Source: an uncultured Lachnospiraceae bacterium
GTDB lineage: Bacteria > Bacillota_A > Clostridia > TANB77 > CAG-508
Reading direction: 5' to 3'
Assembly (NCBI GenBank): GCA_947165105.1
Contig: CAMUZC010000027.1
Location: forward strand, 1-17,551
Length of the DNA stretch: 17,551 nt
Shown here: one piece after another, positions 5,828 through 13,883 of the stretch
Position numbering within the stretch: position 1 is the first letter of the stretch
How the letters are laid out: every line of letters starts with the position of its first letter
Notes under the pieces: model-generated
Told to the model about the DNA's origin: nothing
Database searches by the model: none
Seen by the model: only the letters and a program-made list of their open reading frames with translations
Position numbers and translations under genes: made by a program

Positions 5828-6628
5828 ATGGATAAAGCAAAAATATTTGAAAAATATAAAAAAGATGAGGATAGATTGTTAATATCTAAGCTATTGGACA
5901 AAATATCTTTAGTAGATAAAACAAATAAAATTCAATATACTGATTTTCTATCTCCAATTGAATTACAAGTTTTAAAAGATGTATTAAAAATATCCAAAAT
6001 AAATAATTATGAAATATTTGGAGGACTAGAAAATGCTCAAAGAAATATGATTATTATTTATCCAGAAAAGATGGAAGACCTATTTGAAAACGATTCTTTT
6101 GATTATAATAGTATTTGTGCTTGCATTCGTATTATAAACGATAAAGAACAATATGACCATAAAGTTTATCTAGGTGGATTAATAAAATTAGGAATAAAAA
6201 GAGAGAAAATAGGGGACATAGTTGTATTCGATAATGGCGCAGACATTATAGTTACAAGAGAACTTAGAAAATTTTTATTAACTAATTTAAGTGAGTTAAC
6301 AAGATTTCAAAAAAGTAAAATTGAAAGTATAGATTTAAGTGAAATAACAATTAAAGAACAAGAATATAAAGAGATGAAAATTATTGTTTCGTCTTTAAGA
6401 TTAGATAATATTGTTTCTGAACTTGCAAGAACATCAAGAAGCAAGTCAAACGAAATACTAAAGCAAGAGCGTGTATTTATAAATTATAAAAACGAAAATA
6501 AGCCAACTAAAATGGTAAATAATGGAGATATTATTACTATAAGAGGAATTGGAAAATTTGTTATAGGAAATACAGATGAGCAAACTAGAAGCGGAAAGAC
6601 AATTATTTTAATAAAGAAATTTGTTTAG
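5828..6628 (+). CDS. ylmH: YlmH-family S4-domain RNA-binding protein
   Basis: A 266-aa cytoplasmic protein. The N-terminal two thirds match the YlmH body: KYKKDEDRLLISKLLDKI, YTDFLSPIELQVL, a central EIFGGLENAQRNMIIIYP, and the KLGIKREKIGDI..FDNGADIIV block. The C-terminal 65 residues or so are an S4 domain (LRLDNIVSELARTSRSKSNEIL..ERVFIN ... VNNGDIITIRGIGKF). B. subtilis YlmH binds the large ribosomal subunit and is linked to ribosome-associated quality control. ATG 5828 follows AGGGGAG (5816-5822) at proper spacing; a longer upstream reading would run through the hpf terminator. In many Bacillota ylmH lies in the ylmDEFG-divIVA cluster; here it follows hpf instead. Confidence 0.88.
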   Translation: MDKAKIFEKYKKDEDRLLISKLLDKISLVDKTNKIQYTDFLSPIELQVLKDVLKISKINNYEIFGGLENAQRNMIIIYPEKMEDLFENDSFDYNSICACIRIINDKEQYDHKVYLGGLIKLGIKREKIGDIVVFDNGADIIVTRELRKFLLTNLSELTRFQKSKIESIDLSEITIKEQEYKEMKIIVSSLRLDNIVSELARTSRSKSNEILKQERVFINYKNENKPTKMVNNGDIITIRGIGKFVIGNTDEQTRSGKTIILIKKFV

Positions 6629-6648
6629 TAAAATTGTAATAAAAATAC

Positions 6649-6677
6649 TTGTATAAACGCAAAATATATGATATAAA
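6649..6677 (+). promoter_or_regulatory. SigA-type promoter for the response regulator gene
   Basis: TTGTAT (6649-6654), 17 bp, TATAAA (6672-6677). This leaves a leader of about 30 nt carrying AAGAGAGGTG before ATG 6715. Confidence 0.6.
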
Positions 6678-6714
6678 TAAAACGATAAACCTTAAAAAGA
6701 GAGGTGCTTTTTTA

Positions 6715-7470
6715 ATGGAAGAAATTTTAAAACCAAAACCAAAAAGAACAATATTAATAGTTGATGATGAAAAACCAATTGTTGATATTTTAGTATATAA
6801 CTTGCAAAAAGAAGGGTATGACACTTTAGAAGCAAGAGATGGAGAAGAAGGAGTTAGAATAGCTCTTGAAAAGAAACCTGATTTAATTTTATTAGATATA
6901 ATGCTTCCTAAAATGGATGGTTTAGCTGTATGTAAAAGAATTAGACATAGCTTAAATGTTCCAATCTTAATGCTATCTGCAAAAGATGAGGAAATAGACA
7001 AAATCTTAGGATTAGAATTGGGCGCAGATGACTATGTTACAAAGCCATTTAGTGTTCGTGAATTAATGGCGAGAGTCAAAGCTAATTTAAGAAAACTTGA
7101 TATAGCTAGTGAAAACGTAACAATTGAACAACAACCAAAGCAACAAGAAGATAATAAAAATAAAATTGAAGTAGGAGATTTATCTTTAGATTTAGATAAA
7201 TTTGAAGTAAAAGTAAGAGGAGAAGTAATAGATTTAACTTTAAGAGAATTTGAAGTTTTAAAATATCTTGCAAAACAACCGGGACAAGTAATTACAAGGG
7301 AAATTCTACTTGAAAAAGTTTGGGGATACGAATATTATGGAGATATAAGAACTGTTGATGTTACAGTAAGAAGAATAAGAGAAAAGATTGAATTAGATAC
7401 ATCAAATCCAAAAATATTGGTAACCAAGAGAGGTGTAGGATATTACATTTCCACAAATAAAGAAAAATAA
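6715..7470 (+). CDS. walR: OmpR-family response regulator, WalR (YycF)-like
   Basis: A 251-aa response regulator. The receiver domain (about 11-125) has the acidic pair D17-D18, phosphoacceptor D61 in LILLDIMLP, switch residue S88 and K110 in DDYVTKPFS. The winged-helix domain (about 155-250) has LSLDLDKFEV, LTLREFEVLKYLAKQPG, the VWGYEYYGDIRTVDVTVRRIR recognition region and the final VLVTKRGVGYYI. The DEKPIVDIL..NL.KEGY start and KD.EIDKI.GLELGADDYVTKPFS are close to WalR, the essential regulator of cell-wall hydrolases, though clostridial PhoP-type regulators are similar. A Q/N-rich linker (EQQPKQQEDNKNK) joins the domains. ATG 6715 is set by GAGGTG; upstream in-frame codons overlap the promoter. 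The histidine kinase follows after a 102-nt gap with a hairpin. Confidence 0.85.
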   Translation: MEEILKPKPKRTILIVDDEKPIVDILVYNLQKEGYDTLEARDGEEGVRIALEKKPDLILLDIMLPKMDGLAVCKRIRHSLNVPILMLSAKDEEIDKILGLELGADDYVTKPFSVRELMARVKANLRKLDIASENVTIEQQPKQQEDNKNKIEVGDLSLDLDKFEVKVRGEVIDLTLREFEVLKYLAKQPGQVITREILLEKVWGYEYYGDIRTVDVTVRRIREKIELDTSNPKILVTKRGVGYYISTNKEK

Positions 7471-7499
7471 TAAATATTTTAATAAATTAGATAAAGACG

Positions 7500-7550
7500 T
7501 TGGCACATTATGAGACAGAAACAGGAATTAACTGTCATATAATGTGCCAA
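7500..7550 (+). promoter_or_regulatory. Long intercistronic hairpin between response regulator and kinase
   Basis: A perfect 12-bp arm pair (7500-7511 with 7539-7550) continues inward through a G-U pair, one mismatch and GACAG 7514-7518 with CTGTC 7532-7536, giving about 18 pairs around a 13-nt loop. What follows, TTTAAATG, is a poor T-tract, so it looks more like an RNA processing, stability or partial attenuation site than a full terminator. It lies about 10 nt before the kinase ribosome-binding site. Confidence 0.65.
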
Positions 7551-7572
7551 TTTAAATGAAAGAGGGATTTAT

Positions 7573-8967
7573 ATGCAAAAATCAATGCAAAATAAATTAA
7601 TTACTATTTGCGTAATTATAGGAACAATTATAATTGGAGCAATCGGACTTATTTTTATTTCTAATATTTCAGGCATGAATAGTGTTAATGATGTTGTAGA
7701 AGTTACAAAAAAATATATTATTATTTCAATACTAATTTTCATTTTTACATCAGTTGTTTCAATTGTAATATTAAACAGAATGATAAAAAAATCAATGGTA
7801 AACATTATGAAAGATGCTGGAAAAATAGTTACAGGAAACAATTCAAAAGTAAAACTTTTACAGGATGGAAACAAATCTAGAGATGAATTTATGTCTGCAT
7901 TTGATGATGCAACATTAGAAATAAGAGAACATTTAAGAGATGTAGATAAACAGAAAAAACAAATAGAAACTATTTTACTTCATATGACGGATGGTATTTT
8001 AGCATTTAATTTAGAGGGAGAAGTTACACATAAAAATATAGCTGCTGAAAGATTGCTTAATTTATCAGAAGAAGATGATGATTTTGAAAAAATATTTTCT
8101 AAAATTAATGTTGATATAAATTTGGAAAAAATAATTTATTTAGAAGAATGGACATCGTCTGATAAAAAAGTAAGAATCGATGATAAATACTTAAATATTT
8201 TGTTTGTACCGTATAAAGATAATAATCAAAAAACTGCAGGTGTAATAGCTGTAATTCAAGATATTACTGAACATGTAAAATTAGACAATATGAGAAAAGA
8301 GTTTGTTGCAGATGTATCTCATGAGTTAAAAACACCTATTACATCTATAATGGGATATGCAGATACACTTTTAGAAGGGGAATATGATGATGCAACTAAA
8401 ACAAAATTTTTAAATGTTATTGCATCAGAAGCAAGAAGAATGGCAAAATTAGTAACTGATTTATTATCTTTATCAAGATATGACACTAATAAAAATAAAA
8501 TAGAAAAAACAGAGTTTGATTTAGGTGATTTAGTAAAAAAATGTCAAGAAAAACTACAAATAGAAATTGACAAAAAACATCATAAAGTTGAAAATTTGGT
8601 TACAGCAAATGTACCTCTTGTTTATGCTGATAAATCTGGAATTGAAAGAGTTGTATTAAATATTTTATCTAATAGTATAAAATATACAAAAGAAAACGGA
8701 AATATAAAGATATATGTTGGATTTGTTTACAATGATGCATATATAAAAATTATTGATAATGGAATTGGAATTCCTGAAGAAGATTTATCAAGAATATTTG
8801 AAAGATTTTATAGGGTTGACAAGGCACGTAGTAGAGAATTAGGAGGAACCGGACTTGGTCTATCAATTGCCAAAGAAATACTAAATGAAAATGGAGGAAG
8901 CATAGATATTAAGAGTGAGGTTGGAAAAGGAACAGAAGTTGTAATTAGAGTTCCTACAAAGAAATAA
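7573..8967 (+). CDS. walK: Sensor histidine kinase, WalK/PhoR-like
   Basis: A 464-aa membrane histidine kinase paired with the preceding regulator. Two transmembrane helices (about 9-31 and 47-67) enclose only about 15 extracytoplasmic residues, so there is no external sensor domain. Next come a HAMP-like linker, a PAS domain (about 130-235: ILLHMTDGILAFNLEGEV ... VIAVIQDITE), the dimerisation/phosphoacceptor domain with H250 in FVADVSHELKTPITSI, and the ATPase domain with the N box around N367 (NILSNSIKYT), G1 DNGIGI, F box IFERFYRVDKARSRE and G2 GTGLGLSIAKEI. RMAKLVTDLLSLSRYD is WalK-like, whereas ELKTPITSI.GYADTLLEG is more PhoR-like, so the exact orthologue is open. No yycHI homologues follow; lepB comes next with its own promoter. 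The ribosome-binding site AGAGGG precedes ATG. Confidence 0.85.
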   Translation: MQKSMQNKLITICVIIGTIIIGAIGLIFISNISGMNSVNDVVEVTKKYIIISILIFIFTSVVSIVILNRMIKKSMVNIMKDAGKIVTGNNSKVKLLQDGNKSRDEFMSAFDDATLEIREHLRDVDKQKKQIETILLHMTDGILAFNLEGEVTHKNIAAERLLNLSEEDDDFEKIFSKINVDINLEKIIYLEEWTSSDKKVRIDDKYLNILFVPYKDNNQKTAGVIAVIQDITEHVKLDNMRKEFVADVSHELKTPITSIMGYADTLLEGEYDDATKTKFLNVIASEARRMAKLVTDLLSLSRYDTNKNKIEKTEFDLGDLVKKCQEKLQIEIDKKHHKVENLVTANVPLVYADKSGIERVVLNILSNSIKYTKENGNIKIYVGFVYNDAYIKIIDNGIGIPEEDLSRIFERFYRVDKARSRELGGTGLGLSIAKEILNENGGSIDIKSEVGKGTEVVIRVPTKK

Positions 8968-9011
8968 ACTACAAAATAGGCTAATGTAAAGACATTTAGT
9001 TAGTTAAGTAC

Positions 9012-9040
9012 TTGAAAAAATAAAACATATAATGTATAAT
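9012..9040 (+). promoter_or_regulatory. Strong SigA-type promoter of the lepB-holB-ricT-ferredoxin operon
   Basis: TTGAAA (9012-9017), 17 bp, TATAAT (9035-9040). A second TATAAT at 9028-9033 is too close to this -35 to be the partner. The leader to ATG 9113 is about 66 nt. Confidence 0.8.
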
Positions 9041-9112
9041 TGGAATAATTATTTTAGTTAAATAAAAGAGGATATAAAAATATAAAATTATAGGAAGGAA
9101 GTTTTAGATACA

Positions 9113-9769
9113 ATGGAAGAAAAAAGCAAGAGTAAAGAAATATTAGAATGGGTATATTGTATACTTATTGCTGTAGTTATTGTAATATTAATAAAATCAT
9201 TTATAGGAGTACCTACTGTTGTAAAACAAAGTTCTATGCACCCAACTTTAATGCAAAATGAAAGACTATGGTTAAGCAGATGGGGAGCTACATTTGATAA
9301 AATGCCAAACAGAGGAGATATAATTACGTTTGAAGCTCCAACACAAAGATCTGTTGATAAAATGAGTGCTGATTTAGAAAATCCTGTTGCCGAGTATAAA
9401 TACAATCCTGATAATTTAATTGTTAAATTTGTTTATTATACATTAGAAGTAGGAAAAACAAGCTATATTAAAAGAGTTATAGGGCTTCCAGGAGATCATG
9501 TAGAAATAAAAGATGGTAGTGTATATTTAAATGGTGAAAAATTAGAAGAAAAATATTTACAAGATTATGTGGTTACAACAGACTTAGGTGGAGTATTTGT
9601 TGATGTTGTTGTTCCAGATAACACAGTATATGTTTTAGGTGATAACAGAGGTGAATCTGTAGACAGTAGAAGATTCGGATGCATTCCTGTTGAAAAAATA
9701 GAAAGTAAAGCAGTATTTAGATTTTGGCCACTTAATAAATTTGGTGGTATTTACAAAGATGTTAGATAG
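9113..9769 (+). CDS. lepB: Signal peptidase I
   Basis: A 218-aa type I signal peptidase that removes Sec/Tat signal peptides at the outer face of the membrane. One N-terminal transmembrane helix (about 13-31, WVYCILIAVVIVILIKSF) is followed by catalytic S41 in VKQSSMHPTL, the substrate-binding RGDIITFE strand, and the general base K120 in SYIKRVIGLPGD. The late box LGDNRGESVDSRRFG comes next, and the protein ends near FRFWPLNKFGGI. All family boxes are intact and the length is normal for a Gram-positive enzyme. AGGAAGGAAG precedes the ATG with slightly long spacing (about 11 nt). It heads an operon with holB 28 nt downstream. Confidence 0.95.
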   Translation: MEEKSKSKEILEWVYCILIAVVIVILIKSFIGVPTVVKQSSMHPTLMQNERLWLSRWGATFDKMPNRGDIITFEAPTQRSVDKMSADLENPVAEYKYNPDNLIVKFVYYTLEVGKTSYIKRVIGLPGDHVEIKDGSVYLNGEKLEEKYLQDYVVTTDLGGVFVDVVVPDNTVYVLGDNRGESVDSRRFGCIPVEKIESKAVFRFWPLNKFGGIYKDVR

Positions 9770-9797
9770 GTAAGTATAAAATGTTGGTGGTGGACTC

Positions 9798-10718
9798 GTG
9801 AGTTTCAATAATATAATTGGTAATAACAATGTAAAGAATATTTTAATTAAATCAATAAATAATGAAACAGTGTTACATAGCTATATGTTTATTGGAGAAC
9901 AAGGTATTGGCAAGAAATTGGTTGCAGAGCAATTTGCTAAAATGATTTTATGTGAGGCTTATGAAGGAAAAGAATGTGATAAATGCAAATCATGTGTAGA
10001 ATTTGATAGTGGAAATAATCCGGATTTTAAAATGATTGAACCTGATGGAAAGACTATTAAAATTGAGCAAATAAGAGAAATGCAAACAAAGGTTGCTGAA
10101 AAGCCTGTGAATTCTGGAAAAAAGATTTATATAATAGATGATGCGGATTTAATGACAAAAGAAGCACAAAACTGTTTATTAAAAACCTTAGAAGAACCAC
10201 CAGAATATATAGTAATTATACTAATAGTTAGTAATGAAAATAGAGTGTTAACAACAATAAAATCAAGATGTATGAAAATGCATTTCGAAAAAATAAGTGA
10301 TGAAGAAATAAAAAAGTATTTAAATGAAATTTGCGGAATACAAGATTTTAATAATAATATATTAAAAATGTGTGATGGAAGCATTGGAAAATGTTTAGAT
10401 GTAAAAGATAGATTAAATGAATATAAAGAAATCGAAAATTTTTTTTCAAATTTAAATACTAGTATTACAAAATTTATAAATAGTGCAGAGATATTATATA
10501 AAAATAAAGAATATATAAATGATTATTTGGAATATATAAATGTCATTTTATACAGCTATGCTAAAAAAGATGTTAATAAAGTTAAATATATAAATTCAAT
10601 TAGAATTGTTGAAAAGACTAAACAACGTTTATTAAGTAATGGAAATTATGATATGTGCATAGATTATTTACTTTTCAATATATGGGAGGAAATTAATGAA
10701 AAAAATAGTAGGGGTTAG
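9798..10718 (+). CDS. holB: DNA polymerase III delta' subunit
   Basis: Delta' (306 aa) is the fixed subunit of the clamp loader that opens the beta clamp for the replicase. The AAA+ module shows a Walker A-like loop GEQGIGKK (the usual final Ser/Thr is missing, as in many delta' proteins that do not hydrolyse ATP). It also shows a zinc-binding Cys set (MILCEAYEGKECDKCKSC), a Walker B region YIIDDADLM, the ..AQNCLLKTLEEPPE helix and the SRC sensor motif (TTIKSRCMKMHF). The start is GTG at 9798, preceded by GGTGGTGG, a weak ribosome-binding site. Its 3' end overlaps ricT by 23 bp. The holB-ricT (yaaT) order is conserved in Bacillota and supports both calls. Confidence 0.93.
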   Translation: MSFNNIIGNNNVKNILIKSINNETVLHSYMFIGEQGIGKKLVAEQFAKMILCEAYEGKECDKCKSCVEFDSGNNPDFKMIEPDGKTIKIEQIREMQTKVAEKPVNSGKKIYIIDDADLMTKEAQNCLLKTLEEPPEYIVIILIVSNENRVLTTIKSRCMKMHFEKISDEEIKKYLNEICGIQDFNNNILKMCDGSIGKCLDVKDRLNEYKEIENFFSNLNTSITKFINSAEILYKNKEYINDYLEYINVILYSYAKKDVNKVKYINSIRIVEKTKQRLLSNGNYDMCIDYLLFNIWEEINEKNSRG

Positions 10719-11619
10719 ATTTAAGAAACCTGGTAAGATATATTTTTTTGACCCAGAAGATTTAGAAATAAATATGGGTGATAAAGTAATAGTAGAAACA
10801 GCAATGGGAGAAGAATTTGGAGAAGTTGTAATTAATAAAAGAGAGTTACCAGATGAAAAAATAACAAATCCTTTAAAGAAAGTAATTAGAGTTGCCAATA
10901 AGCAAGATATAAAGAATATGGAATTCTATAAAAGCAAAGAACCGGAAGCACTAAAAATATGTGAGGAAAAAGTAAAAAAACATAATTTAGACATGCATTT
11001 AACAGATGTAGAATATAAATTTGATGGAAGTAAAATTTTATTCTATTTTACAGCAGATGGAAGAATTGATTTTAGAGAGTTAGTTAAAGATCTTGCAAGC
11101 ATTTTTAAAACTAGAATTGAATTAAGACAAATTGGCGTTAGGGATGAAGTAAGAAGAATTGGCGGAAATGGTGTTTGTGGAAGAGAATTATGTTGTTGTT
11201 CTTTCTTAGGAAATTTTGAAACAGTATCTATTAAAATGGCAAAAGAGCAAAATATATCTTTAAATCCATCTAAAATATCTGGAAATTGTGGCAGACTTAT
11301 GTGTTGTTTAAAATATGAGCAAGAGGCATATGAAGAAAAACTTAATAGATTACCTAAAATTGGTGCCATTGTTAAAACAGAAGATGGAGAAGGGGTAGTT
11401 GATAATGTTGAAGTTTTGAAAGAACAATTGAAGGTAAAATTTAAAGATGGTGATGAATATTTTTATAAAAAATATGATGCTAAAGATGTAAAAATAATCA
11501 AAAATGGAACGACAAGTAATAAATATGACCCAGAGGAAGCTGAACATATGAAAGAATTAAAAGAACTTGAAAAATTAGAAAAAATGGACAATAAAAATAA
11601 AACAGAAGATGAAATTTAG
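10696..11619 (+). CDS. ricT: PSP1-domain protein RicT (YaaT)
   Basis: RicT (307 aa) is part of the RicA-RicF-RicT complex, which carries Fe-S clusters and in B. subtilis affects RNA maturation by RNase Y, sporulation and biofilm formation. The start MKKIVGVRFKKPGKIYFFDP is typical, the PSP1 region spans about 60-145 (VEYKFDGSKILFYFTADGRIDFREL), and the conserved Cys sets are present: C161, C166-C168 (NGVCGRELCCCS) and C198, C203, C204 (GNCGRLMCC). The C-terminal 40 residues are charged (KELKELEKLEKMDNKNK). GGGAGG at 10682-10687, inside holB, sets ATG 10696. The overlap with holB implies coupled translation. A ferredoxin gene follows 49 nt downstream. Confidence 0.94.
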   Translation: MKKIVGVRFKKPGKIYFFDPEDLEINMGDKVIVETAMGEEFGEVVINKRELPDEKITNPLKKVIRVANKQDIKNMEFYKSKEPEALKICEEKVKKHNLDMHLTDVEYKFDGSKILFYFTADGRIDFRELVKDLASIFKTRIELRQIGVRDEVRRIGGNGVCGRELCCCSFLGNFETVSIKMAKEQNISLNPSKISGNCGRLMCCLKYEQEAYEEKLNRLPKIGAIVKTEDGEGVVDNVEVLKEQLKVKFKDGDEYFYKKYDAKDVKIIKNGTTSNKYDPEEAEHMKELKELEKLEKMDNKNKTEDEI

Positions 11620-11638
11620 TCGAAAGAGTTTAAAGTGA

Positions 11639-11839
<201 letters not shown>

Positions 11840-11847
11840 TAAAAAAG

Positions 11848-11887
11848 AAAAAGCTAAGGCAACATGTGTCTTAGCTTTTTTTGCTTT
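11848..11887 (+). terminator. Bidirectional intrinsic terminator after the ferredoxin gene
   Basis: An 11-bp stem (AAAAAGCTAAG 11848-11858 with CTTAGCTTTTT 11870-11880) is followed by more T on +. On the minus strand it ends in CTTTTTCTTTTTT, so it can also serve the convergent gene at 11896-12468. Confidence 0.88.
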
Positions 11888-11895
11888 TACATTGG

Positions 11896-12468
11896 TTAAA
11901 GCTGTCTGGCAATTCCGTCCAATCCTTTTGCTGCAATTTGTGAGTTTATGCACTGAACCATTACAGTGTAGATAAAATCTGCGTAAAGATTTCCAGTTTT
12001 ACGATTTATAACTCCCCAACGATTACCACTTCGAACAGCAACAAGTTCTTCTAAGTGTGCACCGTTGTTTATGTAGTCAGGGTTCGTAAAGGAAATGGAA
12101 TAATCTGATTTAGCAGAATAGGGTACAGCTTGAGGAGCTGATCCCATGAAGAAAAGAATACTGTCAAAGCCCTGGTTGAATACAGGTTGATTTTTTAAAT
12201 AGTCGATAATGTAGCACTGTCCCTGATTACTAGAAATTAGTAGTAAGTTATCTGACAGAAACAATGGATTTATCGCATTACAAAAAATTGGAGTGCCATC
12301 AAATAAATAGGAATCACATGTTCCATCAAAATTATGAGCAACAATGCCATATTTCTGGAATGTAATATCCTGATATACTAATGGTACAACTGCTTTGAAG
12401 TATCCGTCGTCAGCTAGGTCAATGACTCCGTACTTCCGGGTTTGAACAGAACATATGCTATTTAGCAT
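11896..12468 (-). CDS. WG-repeat-like protein, unknown function
   Basis: A 190-aa protein without signal peptide or membrane helix. Near the N-terminus QTRKYGVIDLADDGYFKAVVP and near the C-terminus GNRWGVINRKTGNLYADFIY resemble WG repeats (K.GVId..G....p..Y..I), short beta units found in many bacterial proteins of unclear role. Between them are further strand-rich units (YGIVAHNFDGTCDSYLFDG, NQGQCYIIDYLKNQPVF). ATG 12468 is chosen because an AGGGGG site precedes it and the upstream in-frame extension would cover the promoter at 12506-12534. Codon use is less A/T-biased than in the flanking operons, like the beta-helix gene at 1713-2279. Function unknown. Confidence 0.6.
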   Translation of the reverse strand: MLNSICSVQTRKYGVIDLADDGYFKAVVPLVYQDITFQKYGIVAHNFDGTCDSYLFDGTPIFCNAINPLFLSDNLLLISSNQGQCYIIDYLKNQPVFNQGFDSILFFMGSAPQAVPYSAKSDYSISFTNPDYINNGAHLEELVAVRSGNRWGVINRKTGNLYADFIYTVMVQCINSQIAAKGLDGIARQL

Positions 12469-12505
12469 GAAAATTGCCCCCTTTTTGTAAATATATTGTA
12501 AATTC

Positions 12506-12534
12506 ATTATACTATCTTTAATATTCAAATTCAA
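12506..12534 (-). promoter_or_regulatory. SigA-type promoter for the WG-repeat-like gene
   Basis: On the minus strand TTGAAT (12534-12529), 17 bp, TATAAT (12511-12506). The leader is about 31 nt to ATG 12468. Confidence 0.75.
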
Positions 12535-12570
12535 GAAATTTTATATCTTTTTATAAATGAAATTTATATG

Positions 12571-12610
12571 AAAATAAAAATAGTATTACTAATGCTTTAG
12601 TAATACTATT
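12571..12610 (-). terminator. Intrinsic terminator of the por operon
   Basis: A perfect 13-bp stem (12579-12591 with 12598-12610, 6-nt loop) is followed on the minus strand by TTTTTATTTT. It lies 7 nt beyond the porB stop codon. Confidence 0.9.
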
Positions 12611-12617
12611 ATGAAGA

Positions 12618-13571
12618 CTATTCTTTATTAGTCATTTCTTCTAAATCTAATAATTCTTGCCATCTTCTATCAACTTCTTTTTGGAATTCTTCAATCATCC
12701 ATTCGTTTCCAGGTTGGAACATGTGCTTAAATCTCCTTTGTGGTTTTAAAAATTCCTCAATTGGTTTTTTGTTAGCAGGTTTATATGTTATATGATATTT
12801 TCCATCAACAATTTCATATAAAGGCCAGTAGCATGTTTCAATTGCTAATTTATTAATTTCCATCAACATATCTGTTGGATATCCCCATCCTCTAGGGCAT
12901 GGTGTAAATACATTTAAAAATGTTGGCCCTTCAGTATAAATTGCTTTTTCAGCTTTTTCATATAAATCTTTGAAATTGTTTACTGCAATTGATTGAGCAA
13001 CATAAGGTAGGTGATGACCTGCCATAATTTGTGTTAAATCTTTTCTATTTTGCATTTTTCCAGGAATAACTTTTCCTGCTGGACTTGTTGTTGTGTCGGC
13101 AAATCTTGGTGTTGCACTTGAACGTTGAATACCTGTGTTCATATATGCACCATTGTCATAACATACGTATACCATGTCATGACCTCTTTCCATTGCACCA
13201 GATAAACTTTGAAGTCCTATATCATAAGTTCCACCATCTCCACCAAATGTGATGAATTTTGTGTTTTGATCTTGTGGTAATTTTCCTTGTTTTTTTAGTG
13301 ATTTATAAGCAGCTTCAACACCAGAAGTGTTAGCAGCAGCACATTCAAATGCTGTGTGAATAAATGAATCTGTCCAAGATGTGTAAGGGTAGATGAATGT
13401 TGATACTTCCATACATCCTGTTGCACATGATACAACTGCATGGTCTTCATTTTTTAGTGCTCTTAGGACTGTTCTTCCTACTATTGGAGCACCGCAGCCT
13501 GCACACATTCTGTGACCAGCTGTGAATCTTGCTGGTTTGTTTGCGATTATTTCTTTCATGTTATATGCCAT
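12618..13571 (-). CDS. porB: Pyruvate:ferredoxin oxidoreductase, beta subunit
   Basis: The TPP-binding subunit (317 aa) of the heterotetrameric enzyme that oxidises pyruvate with CoA to acetyl-CoA and CO2, reducing ferredoxin. TPP/Mg binding is shown by GDG 111-113 (TFGGDGGTYDIG) and the following YDNGAYMNTG. The proximal [4Fe-4S] ligands are C23 and C26 (HRMCAGCGAP), a Cys at 49/53 (SCATGCMEV) and C225 (FTPCPRGWGYP). The C-terminal ETCYWPLYEI and FLKPQRRFKHM segments are typical of PorB. AAGGAGA precedes ATG 13571. It is last in porC-porD-porA-porB, but an unusual 312-bp gap with a structured element separates it from porA. Other 2-oxoacid oxidoreductases are close relatives, so substrate specificity is probable, not proven. 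Confidence 0.92.
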   Translation of the reverse strand: MAYNMKEIIANKPARFTAGHRMCAGCGAPIVGRTVLRALKNEDHAVVSCATGCMEVSTFIYPYTSWTDSFIHTAFECAAANTSGVEAAYKSLKKQGKLPQDQNTKFITFGGDGGTYDIGLQSLSGAMERGHDMVYVCYDNGAYMNTGIQRSSATPRFADTTTSPAGKVIPGKMQNRKDLTQIMAGHHLPYVAQSIAVNNFKDLYEKAEKAIYTEGPTFLNVFTPCPRGWGYPTDMLMEINKLAIETCYWPLYEIVDGKYHITYKPANKKPIEEFLKPQRRFKHMFQPGNEWMIEEFQKEVDRRWQELLDLEEMTNKE

Positions 13572-13596
13572 TTTTAATTATCTCCTTTCAGGTTTG

Positions 13597-13848
13597 CTTT
13601 TGCAGGGGGCCGAACAATTTTGCTGATTATGTAACCGCTGAAATATATATTGTTTTATGAGTTCCGCCCCAACTGCGAACTAAGAGTAAGAATCTTTCGT
13701 GCAAGACTGAGTTCGTGCTTTTGGTTTTAGTGTTTTTTGCACGAAATCTTCTAACTCTTACTAGCTTGTCGGTCCCCACCTTAACTCCACTTCATAAAAC
13801 AATATATATTTCAGCAGTTACATAATCAGTAAAATTGTTCTACTCTGC
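13597..13848 (-). ncRNA. Structured intergenic RNA element, copy 2 (porA-porB)
   Basis: This fills most of the 312-bp gap between porA and porB. Read on the minus strand it opens GCAGAGTA (13848-13841) and forms a 49-bp A/T-rich stem (13840-13792 with 13660-13612, 47 of 49 matched). It carries AGTGGAG (13791-13785) and GCGGAAC (13667-13661) at the top of the stem and closes CCCCCTGCAAAAG (to 13597). A second internal hairpin pairs 13681-13704 with 13737-13760 (21 of 24). End and head motifs equal those of the copy at 65-203 while the stems are unrelated in sequence. It ends 25 nt before the porB start codon and has the same sense as the operon. There is no terminator T-tract and no coding potential. 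Function unknown. Confidence 0.75.
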
Positions 13849-13883
13849 GTATTTTTGATTAGATAGGGGAAAGCTGTGTTATA

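Noticed and set aside
6966..6985. Third copy of the CTGCAAAAG end motif in the response regulator gene
   Set aside because: It encodes the conserved SAKDE segment, and no stem or GCAGAGTA partner is nearby, so it is a chance match.
13602..13848. MITE or insertion-sequence remnant with long terminal inverted repeats
   Set aside because: No target-site duplication is visible, and the related copy at 65-203 has a completely different stem sequence, which does not fit a DNA transposon end. Not fully excluded.
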